The notes beneath the pieces were generated by a model, which saw only the letters and a list, made by a program, of their open reading frames with translations, was not told the DNA's origin and made no database searches. DNA of 14,796 bases from Gracilaria caudata. Lineage: Eukaryota > Rhodophyta > Florideophyceae > Gracilariales > Gracilariaceae. The DNA lies in assembly GCA_030374735.1 (NCBI GenBank), contig JASCIV010000668.1:1-14796 (forward strand), in the 5' to 3' direction. Each line of letters begins with the position of its first letter. Positions within the stretch are counted from its first letter, which is position 1. Shown piece by piece: positions 7,767-14,796 of the stretch. A program made the translations under genes and the position numbers.

Positions 7767-8024
7767 AAAACGAATAGTCGCCCGCCGCGTCGGAAAGCCG
7801 TCGGAATTGCCATTGCTTTCCGCCATCGCCCACCGCCACCACCTCTCTCTCCTTCTCCTTCCCCACCGCCGCCTAAGACGCCGCCCCCTCACAAATCCGC
7901 GTCGTCGTCGTCGTTGTCCGGCGACAAAGCACATCGCGTCAAGACGCTACGCGTGTGGACGTACGCGCACCGAACGTCGAAAGACGCGCTGCTACAGAGG
8001 CGAAGCACTTCGCTGTACGGTTGA
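7767..8024 (+). other. Proline/serine-rich open frame without a start codon
   Basis: An open frame from just after TGA 7764-7766 to TGA 8022-8024 has no ATG. It reads RPPPPPLSPSPSPPPPKTPP, then HKSASSSSLSGDKAHRVKTL, then RVWTYAHRTSKDALLQRRST. The pattern of a Pro/Ser-rich linker followed by a basic, structured-looking segment resembles a coding exon or broken gene piece better than random sequence. I do not recognise the family. A neighbouring frame (7955-8140) and the ORF from 8049 overlap its end, so a frame change could join them. Confidence 0.25.
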
Positions 8025-8048
8025 TGCCACGGAGCTCAAAAATCTTTC

Positions 8049-8414
8049 ATGAGCATGAAGAAAACTTTGTTGAGTCCATCTTCGGCCAATCTCCTAGAGA
8101 AAAGGTCGATTGCTTGTTTACTTGGCTACGTCAAAAATGAATGCATGAATAGTTTTGTGAGTGAAAAAATAACCCAAGCGAATTGGGTTGAGTGTCAAAG
8201 ATTTATGCGTCTTATTCGTTACTCATGGGCTCAGCATCAGTTGTCTACGTATGGTCTTGTGGATAGCGTGGACAAGTATGTCTCCTTCAAGCTGGGACTG
8301 TTCTGGGAAACAAGTATTACTGAGGCCTTTATGGGCCATAACGTCGATAAATTCTACTCCGAAAGCATGTTTCGTGGAATGGATACTTTCTTGGAAGCTA
8401 TCAAACTAAGCTGA
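8049..8414 (+). CDS. Hypothetical protein, 121 aa
   Basis: This ORF has two close in-frame ATGs at 8049 and 8055 and ends at TGA 8412-8414. The protein is rich in aromatic residues and Met (WVECQRFMRLIRYSWAQHQL, then FKLGLFWETSITEAFMGHNV), looks folded and soluble, and carries no signal peptide. I recognise no family. It follows the Pro/Ser-rich open frame and is followed 18 bases later by another small ORF on the same strand. Its composition is less GC-rich than the relics at 5620-6622. Confidence 0.35.
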   Translation: MSMKKTLLSPSSANLLEKRSIACLLGYVKNECMNSFVSEKITQANWVECQRFMRLIRYSWAQHQLSTYGLVDSVDKYVSFKLGLFWETSITEAFMGHNVDKFYSESMFRGMDTFLEAIKLS

Positions 8415-8432
8415 GTCGCAACTTGCGAAGCA

Positions 8433-8609
8433 ATGAGCGAAACCAGTAAAGAAAACACCGATGCTTTTGTGCTACGAAGTCTGCAACACAACACAGCGGC
8501 ATTTTCCACACATGATCACTCTGACGACGTTGAGACAGAATCTGTGAGTAGCGTGAGGTCAGAGATGTACGATGTTCTCGCGGGGACTGGGGTACGGATC
8601 GCCAGGTGA
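8433..8609 (+). CDS. Small acidic hypothetical ORF, 58 aa
   Basis: The ATG at 8433 runs to TGA at 8607-8609. The peptide is polar and acidic (MSETSKENTDAFVLRSL, then HDHSDDVETESVSSVRSEMY), the composition of a disordered protein terminus. It lies 18 bases after the previous ORF on the same strand. It may be an independent micro-ORF, the separated C-terminus of the upstream protein, or chance. Confidence 0.2.
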   Translation: MSETSKENTDAFVLRSLQHNTAAFSTHDHSDDVETESVSSVRSEMYDVLAGTGVRIAR

Positions 8610-9191
8610 CAGCGCGACTTCTTGCAATCGTACCTCCTTGACCTGACACTCTCTGCTCAGCAGAATCTGCTGAGGATCAGGGCCACGATGCTACGTCTAC
8701 GAAGGCTTATTGCGCACGCTTGCCCAGGTAGGTAGTAGTAGCTTTTAATTCCTGTTCATTTTGAAATGGAGTTTCAACTGCGCACACTGGAGTTGGTGTC
8801 CCTGACGGTGGTCTTCTGTCGCGTCATTTGTGCTGAGCATAACCTGCTGTGTTGGAAGCCCCTCATATCCACTTCATGTGCTTGTAGGCGAAGGTGCACT
8901 TCTGAGATCGGGACAGCTCTACCCACATTGGTCCAGATGATGCGAGAGCCGGGGCAACTTTCATTTGCTCTCGGCTCTGATGATCTTGCTCGAAAAGAGC
9001 GGCTGGTTTTTGCATCACTCTAGATGGTCTCACCAAAATTAGTGAGGTTACTGAAACACGATAGTAGTTATGGTGGGATTAGACGTTTTCGAGCCCCTCA
9101 GGTATGATCCACTTCGGTCATACATCTCCCCACCAATTTGAGACTGTTCTGCACGAGGAACTGTATAGCTCATCGCAGGCCTACTCGTACG
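8610..9191. other. Spacer with one doubtful ORF
   Basis: The plus-strand ORF at 8766-9023 (85 aa, Cys- and Leu-rich, no motif) is the only sizeable frame. Nothing else is recognised. Between 9040 and 9190 all frames are closed. Confidence 0.35.
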
Positions 9192-9764
9192 TCAATTGAG
9201 GCACATGCGCGAGTCCAAAAGCACCATGCTCGTTGTGCCATCTGCAGATGTGAACGCCTTCTCCATGTGCACTAGCGACTCCTTCTCCTTGCGAAACACG
9301 AATGCGTACAGTTTCTCCGAGGATGGCAAGGAATAGGCAGCCGCGTGTAACACAGTTTGATTTTTCGTTCCATTCTTAAATCGCAGATCAGCCAGCACCA
9401 GTGTCGAACATTGATATTGGTGTATTCGAAGGGTAGCTACTTCGACAGGCTTACTGAACTGCGTCATCTTACTTTTCAAACTCCTTCCCGTGCGTATTGC
9501 CAGCATTAGCGTGCATCCTAAACGAAGTGCGATAAACGTAACAGGTTGTAGAGGAAAAATTGTCAAGAAATGCATCGATTGCTGATGTTGGTGTCCTGCA
9601 AATTGTAAATCCGGCGAATGGTGCTCAGCTTGCTCGCCCTCGTGAACCCGCCAAAGACTCAAAGGATGGGTAAAGAGTTTGAGCTTGAGGCCCGCTTTTT
9701 GTGAGAAGGTGACTGGAAGCTGAGGAACATCGTTTTCGAAAGAGATAGGGGCGCACCACATCAT
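9192..9764 (-). CDS. Hypothetical protein, 190 aa
   Basis: This is a long uninterrupted ORF with a double Met at 9759-9764. Segments such as SFENDVPQLPVTFSQKAGLK, a hydrophobic patch TIFPLQPVTFIALRLGCTLM, STLVLADLRFKN and SSEKLYAFVFRKEKESLVHM alternate beta-like and loop stretches, suggesting a folded beta-rich domain. I recognise no family. Upstream in the same frame, a TAA six bases before the Met separates it from an ATG at 9807-9809 followed by HLEEAPPQSKSV, so the original start may lie further out and be cut off by a nonsense codon. It is the second of several minus-strand units running from 12675 down to 9192. Confidence 0.4.
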   Translation of the reverse strand: MMWCAPISFENDVPQLPVTFSQKAGLKLKLFTHPLSLWRVHEGEQAEHHSPDLQFAGHQHQQSMHFLTIFPLQPVTFIALRLGCTLMLAIRTGRSLKSKMTQFSKPVEVATLRIHQYQCSTLVLADLRFKNGTKNQTVLHAAAYSLPSSEKLYAFVFRKEKESLVHMEKAFTSADGTTSMVLLDSRMCLN

Positions 9765-9876
9765 AGTTTAGACCGACTTCGATTGAGGAGGTGCTTCTTC
9801 CAGGTGCATCTGTTAAAAGAGAGTATGAATGGCGTGATATATGTCTATCTCTCTCTGATACGGGCGGGTACTTTTA

Positions 9877-10302
9877 TTATAATTCCTGCGTACCACAGAG
9901 CGTTTCTATTGAAAGAAACGCTCTTTCACTAGGAAAGTCAGCAATAGTAAGTGGGAACAAGGAGTAAACTGAGAATGGATCCTTGCTCATGAGTTGCTGC
10001 GAATTAGCACCTTCTCTAGTGCTATTGATTTGGGCTACAGCGCGTGTACATTCGAAGAACGGTAGATGCGTGCAGGGGAGAGTGATGAAACAGACGGTGC
10101 AATGAACGCGCAGCAGCTGTTGCGAAGCATTTAGTTTTGCTTGGAATACTTGATGGGTGGCACAACGGCTGGACGGTTCTACGAATGAGAACAATGGAGC
10201 GAGACTGATCGCAGGCGGAAAGGCAATCGTGAAGTTATACAGAGAGGGCATCACCAAGATGTTGTCAAACGCAGGGTACAGGAGGTGATTCCAAACGATT
10301 CA
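9877..10302 (-). pseudogene. Downstream part of the broken minus-strand gene
   Basis: The frame from TGA 10300-10302 to the stop at 9877-9879 reads IVWNHLLYPAFDNILVMPSL, then YNFTIAFPPAISLAPLFSF, and on to ERAFLSIETLCGTQEL. It is in the same phase as the coiled-coil segment upstream (10327-10560), separated only by TAA 10324-10326 and TGA 10300-10302. The two may therefore be one ancestral reading frame with two nonsense codons, or a coiled-coil gene whose 3' flank happens to stay open. No family is recognised. The last codons overlap a perfect hairpin at 9897-9924. Confidence 0.3.
9897..9924. repeat. Perfect 11-bp hairpin
   Basis: AGAGCGTTTCT (9897-9907) and AGAAACGCTCT (9914-9924) are exact reverse complements around a 6-base loop. 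It lies at the 3' end of the minus-strand frame ending at 9877. It could shape a transcript end or be a chance foldback. Confidence 0.6.
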
Positions 10303-10323
10303 ATGAGAGTGGGTGGACACGAG

Positions 10324-10861
10324 TTAAAGCTTGTTCGAACTGTTGGCAAAACGATTTACGCCACGCTTCAGTCGTCGTCTTGCGTTGATGACGACGGAGC
10401 GCACTGCGACCAGCTGTTTTCGAGCGTTGGAGAAGTCTTTGATTAGATGTGCCTGCATTTTTTCCTCAATGTCCCACTGCGATTGAGCGTCATGAAGCTG
10501 TGATTGCAGAGATTGTAAGTGTTCTGAGATGTTGTCATGGCGTTGAATTGAGTGTTGAAACTAGTCGGGACAAACGGTGCCTTTCAAAATAGGGCTTGAG
10601 CGCTCTGCAGTTGTGCGCGTTCGGAATGTAACTTGTGTTGAATAGTTTGTATGGTTTCATTTGTGGCGTTTAATGCACTCGAAATGTACACCTTTTCGTT
10701 GTTCAAAGCAAGGAAGTTGTCTCTTCCGGACGTGTGATTCTGTATTGAAGCCGCGCGCTTCGAGATAACAGCGGATGTAGCGCGAACGGTATCGGATATC
10801 GAAGATGCTTCTACAAGCAAGGCAATGAGAGGGGATGAAAGAATGGACTGTGGGGAACGAA
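10324..10861 (-). pseudogene. Coiled-coil protein, broken into two frames
   Basis: The first part (ATG 10820 to TGA 10584-10586) reads SISDTVRATSAVISKRAASI and continues through NEKVYISSALNATNETIQTI to KLHSERAQLQSAQALF. The second part, in another frame, follows TAG 10561-10563 and reads FQHSIQRHDNISEHLQSLQS, QLHDAQSQWDIEEKMQAHLI, KDFSNARKQLVAVRSVVINA, ending at TAA 10324-10326. Both have heptad-like hydrophobic spacing, many Gln/Glu/Lys and no Pro, so a long coiled coil is likely. Between them lie a frame change (about 10565-10600) and the TAG, a possible CAG-to-TAG change. Upstream, CCCCACAG at about 10854-10861 (minus sense) could be a 3' splice site opening an exon without a Met. Family unknown; tether, SNARE-like or cytoskeletal proteins are all possible. 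Confidence 0.45.
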
Positions 10862-11019
10862 AAAAGCGTTGGGAATGACTGGGATGCGAGCGAAAGGTTT
10901 CGGTGGACGCAGGTTGTTTGTGTTATGTGCGCTGCGCGTGTGCGGTATGTTGAGCTTGCAAGTAGGACGGATGGAATGACGGGCAGCGACTGTGTTCGAG
11001 GCGTGAAGAGGCCGGACGG

Positions 11020-11690
11020 GGCGATGCGGGACGAAAGCGAGCAAGGCGGTCGGCGACATATTGGCGTCGGCGTGCACGGAGCGCGGTGCATCCCACGTGC
11101 ATCAACGGCAGCAGCCGCGCGCGCCGCGCTGACGACCGCCAGTTGATCCAACTGCGACAATCCAAGCACATTCCGGCCACCGGGTGCCCCACGTAACGGG
11201 CGTGGAGCTGACGGCCTGGTGCCCGGGCGCGAGCAGCGCGCCGACGCGCGGCTCGAGCTGTAGCGGTGGCCACGGCGCAACTGGCACATCACGCGCGTGC
11301 CGGAGCCGTCTGCGTTCACGCCCACGCGGCGCACACTCTCGCGGCGCACACTCTCGCGCCACTGGAACGGCTCGCACACGCGCGCGCCGCTGCGCGCGTC
11401 GCGCACGTGCAGCGCGCCGTCGCGTGTGGCGAACGCCTCGCTCGAGCCGTCGCCGCTCTCATCGCCACGCGCCGCGGTGCGCTCTGAGCGGCCACAGCCA
11501 CGGCGAGTGCTCATACACGGGCCCGCCCGCGTGGCGATACGCCGCGTACGCGTACGCCACGCGCACGCCGTCGGCGCTGAGAGAGCACCGCGCTCCGTTA
11601 TGGCTCATGTTCGCGCGCGCCGTGCGCGTTTCAGAGACGTGGAGGCAACAAAAGCCGGTATCTGACGTATCATACGATTGCCTTGCGCGG
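11020..11690 (-). pseudogene. WD40-type beta-propeller remnant in shifting frames
   Basis: GC-rich sequence gives WD40-like phrases in three successive frames. From about 11608: MSHNGARCSLSADGVRVAYA (the 'H...V....SpDG..la.a' strand pattern). After a frame change near 11470-11500: SEAFATRDGALHVRDARSG and ARVCEPFQW, then VGVNADGSGTRVM (the '.DG...vWDarsG' pattern, followed by another NADG turn). Further on: HPVAGMCLDCRSW, LDQLAVVSAARAAAAVDARG and WDAPRSVHADANMSPTALL. At least three blades seem present but need two to three frame changes. A 15-base exact tandem duplication (11328-11342 and 11343-11357) repeats RESVR. No specific WD40 family is recognised. It directly follows the ankyrin ORF on the same strand, so the two may once have been one gene. 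Confidence 0.45.
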
Positions 11691-12675
11691 AACACAGATT
11701 GGGATTTGGGCGGGCGGCGGTTCGCATCAGTTTAGCGGCTTCGCTGTGTTTCGGTAGCATTGAGAGCGCAGTCCTGCCTTTGCTGTCTTTCCTGAGCGCA
11801 TCAGCGCCGGCGCGCCACAGCGCAAGCACCACGGGTTCGTTGTTGCTGTTTGCGGCGTAGTGAAGTACCGTTTCTCCTGCTCTGTCTGCGATTCGCACGT
11901 GGGCACCTTGCGCCAGCAACAATTCCAACATTCTCATCTCTTCACGTAAAGCAGCAGAGTGTAGAGGTGAAGAAACGCTCTTGTCTGTGCAGTTTACGGT
12001 CGCGCCACGCGCCAGCAACGCCTTTGCGATCGCAACATGGCCAGGTCTAGCCGCCACGTGCAAGGCAGTGGAGCCCTGGTTGTCTTTGTTGTTGTAAAAG
12101 TCAAGTCGATGTGCGTAATGTGATGCGCGTGGCCGAGCGTTGATTGTTGCGCCCCGCAGCGCGTTGATTGGCTCGCTTCGATGGTATTTCGGCAGCACGC
12201 TGCGCATACTCGCTCGCCGTGCCGCTGCTGTTTCCTTGCTTGCCTGCGCCGGGCGCTCCGTCTGCCCCATCTCCTCCCTTTCCCTTCCTTCCCTCCTCCC
12301 TCTTATGCGCTTTGCTTTCTCTTCCCTCCTCTCTCTTGTGCGCTTTGCTTCCCGTTCCCTCATCCCGTCGCCCTCGTTTCTCTCGGATTCAACGTCATGG
12401 CAAAGAAGAGCGTTGCAATGCATTCGCCGTAGGGCGAGTTGTAGTACCTCGACGCGCTCATGACGTACCTTGGGTACGCCGTGCTCATTTTGTTCGGCTA
12501 TGTGCGCGATGCGTGTGGTCACTTGTTCAATACAGGCTAGTACGCCGCCAGACAGGCAGAAGAGTCTCACGGTCGTCGTTGTGGTGACGCTGGCGTCACA
12601 ACGTCTTTGATGACATTTAAACGCGTCGCTTGTACCAGAGGATGAACAACTGTTGGGGACTTCCCTCAGAGACAA
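11605..12675 (-). CDS. Ankyrin-repeat protein
   Basis: This is the longest ORF of the window (356 aa from ATG 12675). The certain part is 12087-11716: about 3.5 ankyrin repeats of 33 residues, KDNQGSTALHVAARPGHVAI..., DKSVSSPLHSAALREEMRML..., DRAGETVLHYAANSNNEPVV... and a degenerate DSKGRTALSM repeat. GATVN, GAHVR and GADAL close the loops. A weaker repeat-like stretch, INALRGATINA, precedes them. The N-terminal 150 residues include an Arg/Glu low-complexity run encoded by a polypurine tract and may be untranslated, so a later start (ATG 12270 or 12207) is equally possible. The C-terminus (KRARRART) runs into WD40-like sequence in another frame, so the stop at 11605 may be a frameshift product. 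Ankyrin repeats mediate protein binding; the partner is unknown. The arrangement is broadly like gankyrin but not diagnostic. Confidence 0.6.
   Translation of the reverse strand: MSLREVPNSCSSSGTSDAFKCHQRRCDASVTTTTTVRLFCLSGGVLACIEQVTTRIAHIAEQNEHGVPKVRHERVEVLQLALRRMHCNALLCHDVESERNEGDGMREREAKRTRERREEKAKRIRGRREGREREEMGQTERPAQASKETAAARRASMRSVLPKYHRSEPINALRGATINARPRASHYAHRLDFYNNKDNQGSTALHVAARPGHVAIAKALLARGATVNCTDKSVSSPLHSAALREEMRMLELLLAQGAHVRIADRAGETVLHYAANSNNEPVVLALWRAGADALRKDSKGRTALSMLPKHSEAAKLMRTAARPNPNLCSAQGNRMIRQIPAFVASTSLKRARRART
12278..12346. repeat. Polypyrimidine tract with imperfect ~34-base tandem repeat
   Basis: The plus strand is almost pure pyrimidine (TCCCTTTCCCTTCCTTCCC...). It contains two imperfect copies of a unit of the form CTTCCCTCCTC-CTCTT-TGCGCTTTGCTT, differing at a few positions. 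Read on the minus strand it gives the REAKRTRERREEKAKR run of the ankyrin ORF. It could be a 5' UTR or promoter polypurine tract, or a splice-acceptor-like tract on the plus strand, and not true coding. Confidence 0.55.
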
Positions 12676-13215
12676 ATTCGGCGTCTGGGTCGACTTGTTG
12701 GAGAAAGTTTAGGAGCAGGACTGGTGTCCGCTTCGTCGACTGGTCGATCGTCTTTATTTGCCTACTGACGCTGTTGTAAGGCGTGCGGCCGCCAAGTTTT
12801 CTTTGCCATCCGATCCTACGGTCAGGGTCCCGCGCGGTCTTACCTTGGGTAGATATAAATATTTGGGGTACGTCGAGGTGCTTGGTGGTGTGCGCTCGTC
12901 CGTCACGGATTCGTTGGATTAATGTGGCTTTGCTTCGTGCGATGTGTCCGTAACGAGGGGCACTCTGTGCTTTTAACAGAGCTGGAGAACACCGTCGAAT
13001 CCTTCTTGGGCACTGAGGATGCCATTTTGGTTGGTTTGGCGTTTTCCATCAACTTGCAGATCATCCTGGCCAATATCGTGGAAAGCAATATTATCATCTC
13101 CGATGCTCTCAATCATGCGTCCTTTGTGGTTGCTGCTCGCACTTCCAGTGCGAAAAGTCGCGTGTTCGAACATAATCCCGCCAACTCCTTGGAGAGTTTG
13201 GCGACAGCTGGATAC
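12665..13215 (+). pseudogene. Serine palmitoyltransferase LCB2 subunit, 5' third only, with stops and a frameshift
   Basis: LCB2 is the PLP-bearing subunit that condenses serine and palmitoyl-CoA at the ER in sphingolipid synthesis. One frame from about 12665 reads LRDKFG..., TAG at 12710, then RRLVDRLYLPTDAVVRR and GLTLGRYKYLGYVE, matching the family's 'NLGSYNYLGFaE'. It continues SSVTDSLD, TAA at 12920, CGFASCDVSVTRG ('YG...CS.R...G'). A frame change near 12953-12960 moves to GHSVLLTELENTVESFLG, TEDAILV and SNIIISDALNHASFVVAART, then RVFEHN, matching 'LIISDeLNHASiv.GaR.SGa.irvF.HN'. Homology ends about 13195, before the DEAH motif and the PLP lysine, so no catalytic protein is possible. Usually fixed glycines are also changed (GMGFATNS is LAFSINLQ here). 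Confidence 0.88.
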
Positions 13216-13553
13216 GGCGTGACACTGTCGAGAATGCGATGTTGTGGGCAAATTCTGCGTTAGGAAACAACGCATTGGCAGACAGCGTAACGCGCTTGCG
13301 TTTTGCGCCTTGTTTTCTCCTTTCACACCTGCGCCTTCCCGCCTTTTTCTCGACTTGACTGCTCACCCTTCCCATCTTGGCGTGAAGATACCTTCGTAGT
13401 TGAAACATCGCCCATTGGAAAACTTAAAGATGATGACGAAACACTATTTTAGTCGTCGTGGATGTCGATGAAGCTCGTCAGAACGATGCCGACCTACATG
13501 ATCGTAGACGCCGCGATCAACCAAACACTAAATAGTTGCCAGCTCTTTTGAGT
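13216..13553. other. Spacer after the LCB2 break
   Basis: The LCB2 frame runs on to 13263 without family similarity. The remainder has no recognisable coding sequence. A pyrimidine-rich stretch (13315-13380) gives Arg-rich minus-strand ORFs that I do not trust. Confidence 0.4.
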
Positions 13554-14043
13554 TCAAGATGTGAGAGGCAGACGAGCACAAGCCATCGATAATGCCATTG
13601 GCCGAGAAAAAAACAGGACACCAGGTGGTAGAAAAAGCTTTGCTTTGCTGCCAATCAGCAGGTCTGCCGACCACTCAGCCTCCTCCGTCTGTAGCACGAC
13701 CCGATATCCATAACCATCCTCCCCATTCACGCTATTCTCCGCAATCGACGAGATCCTCGGTGAGCTTGTCGCGGCGCGCGATTTGCAGATACTGTAGTTC
13801 GGGCGATTCTGATACAATAGCAGAAACATCTGAGCAGGATCTATCTGCAGGAATGAGTTGACGAGGGTACGAGTTTAGCATGAGTGGTTTGGCGACACTC
13901 GTGTTCACTCCATCCAGAACAAACGGGTTGTGAGACGGTGCTATTGTTCGTGTAATCGTGTAGAATGCGCCGAATGCCGAAGAAGTGGTGTTTGAGCAAA
14001 TCTCAAAGCCAATCTTTACGTTGGAACCAATTACGAAAGTCAA
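13554..14043 (-). pseudogene. Unrecognised protein in two overlapping frames (about 165 aa if joined)
   Basis: The first frame (ATG 14043 to stop 13732) reads VIGSNVKIGFEICSNTTSSA, FGAFYTITRTIAPSHNPFVL and ends ESPELQYLQIARRDKLTEDL. The second frame, open from 13829 to 13554, becomes protein-like where the first ends: AENSVNGEDGYGYRVVLQTE, EAEWSADLLIGSKAKLFLPP, then ACARLPLTS. The two fit end to end around 13735-13760, so I infer one gene with a single frame change there. The N-terminal part is beta-like and rich in Ser/Thr; there is no signal peptide or membrane segment, and no family is recognised. A short overlap of two real ORFs, or chance, remains possible. Confidence 0.35.
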
Positions 14044-14796
14044 CTTATAAAAGCTTCGGACCTCTCAACGTGTGAATCGAAGACTGTAAACTCGGAGTGA
14101 TCCTACAGCGCAATACAATGATATCAAGCATACATTGAATGGCGCCGAATCAATAGAACGAACGTGTGCGTGTTGCCGCAACAAAAAAGTTACGCTGCAT
14201 TGGAGGGGGGCGGGGGGGAAAGCTCCTCAAACGGTTGCACCACGACATAGCCTTCACTGAACGCAAGTTGAAACTCCTCGCCAGAACCTCTACCTAAGAA
14301 AGATTTCATGCTCATGTCAGTCTGTACAACGTAAGTGAGTCAGTATAGTGCAGTGTAGAAAGAACGTGTATTCATTTCATGTGAATGCTTTCCAGCATGC
14401 TTACCTTCATAGTGGGGGAGTGAGTCCACGCAACTGTGGCATCTGGGTCCGTATAGACCGGTTTCTCTGCCGTTGCTCAAAGCACAACCACGGAGCCATG
14501 GCACGTAAACGCAACTGTTCCAGAGCCAGACACCTACACGCCAAACTCACACAAAAACGATAGCAAGTTAGCAGACCAAGTACATGCAACAAAACAGTGA
14601 GGACGACAGCGTACCTTAATATTGAAGAGACCACCAGACATCATACCCGCCCCCTTCATTAGCTTGATATCGTACGTGAGCGAGGAGGATAGTGTAGTAT
14701 AGTGGCACGGGCACTACCTACGAGGAGGAATGTCCAATGGATATGGGACCAACGGGAGACCACTGGTAGAACGGTGCAATGGGCGGGCGCTAGCTG
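14044..14796. other. Spacer to the right edge, with a guanine run
   Basis: Short ORFs at 14348-14563 (plus) and 14407-14634 (minus) overlap on opposite strands and have no motif. At 14202-14218 the plus strand has runs of six and seven G separated by one C, a possible G-quadruplex-type or replication-slippage spot. No gene family is recognised. Confidence 0.4.

Noticed and set aside
11184..11735. 183-aa Arg/Ser-rich plus-strand ORF and its overlapping neighbours
   Set aside because: They are opposite-strand shadows of the GC-rich WD40-like sequence, with low-complexity composition and no motif.
12140..12587. Plus-strand Ser/Leu/Pro-rich ORFs with apparent membrane character
   Set aside because: They arise from the polypyrimidine tract opposite the ankyrin ORF; hydrophobicity here is a base-composition effect.
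3129..12922. A non-standard genetic code with reassigned stop codons
   Set aside because: TGA falls on an Arg position and TAG on a Lys position in RPS16, while TAA falls on different positions in GST and LCB2. No single reassignment explains them, and frame changes occur as well.
1..14796. CRISPR arrays, tRNA or rRNA genes, intact transposases or integrases
   Set aside because: I saw no regularly spaced repeats, no tRNA cloverleaf with GTTCRANYC box, no rRNA conserved segments and no recognisable transposase or reverse-transcriptase motif on either strand by eye.

Overview
The window is eukaryotic nuclear DNA. It carries relics of a cytosolic 40S ribosomal protein (RPS16/uS9), an ER membrane complex subunit (EMC8/9), an E2F-partner DP winged-helix factor, the LCB2 subunit of serine palmitoyltransferase, a glutathione S-transferase-like protein and an ankyrin/WD40 region. 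Genes are close together, introns are not obvious, one TATA-type promoter is visible, and both EMC8/9 and DP are present. This fits a compact alga-like protist genome (a red or other alga is my guess), but the species cannot be fixed from the sequence. I see no bacterial operon, rRNA, tRNA, CRISPR or intact transposase.

Layout: 1-230 holds a possible 3' end of a zinc-finger gene. 230-2700 is mostly unassignable spacer. 2741-3404 is a TATA promoter and a GST-like gene split by an in-frame stop. 3452-3883 is an RPS16 pseudogene with two nonsense codons and at least four frame changes. 4692-5222 is a hypothetical minus-strand ORF. 5456-5520 is a GC-rich foldback zone. 5620-6148 (EMC8/9) and 6202-6622 (DP) are convergent, 53 bases apart, and each has a frameshift. 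6814-7111 lies upstream of DP and carries a telo-box-like octamer, a striking nested palindrome and an E2F-type site. 7767-9764 contains several unrecognised ORFs. 9877-12675 is a run of minus-strand sequence: hypothetical/coiled-coil, then WD40-like, then ankyrin. 12665-13215 is a truncated LCB2 relic. 13554-14043 is an unrecognised ORF in two frames, and the remainder is spacer.

The main result is that every gene whose family I can recognise by homology is damaged: nonsense codons, one- or two-base frame changes, short tandem duplications, or loss of catalytic parts. The genes do not form a pathway. They look like neighbouring housekeeping loci in a decaying chromosomal copy, for example an old segmental or whole-genome duplicate, a hybrid subgenome or a dispensable chromosome. 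A poor long-read assembly could explain some one-base shifts but not the nonsense substitutions and the 7-base duplication. I did not find a convincing new defence, mobile or biosynthetic system; the nested palindrome at 6899-6989 is the best candidate for an undescribed element.
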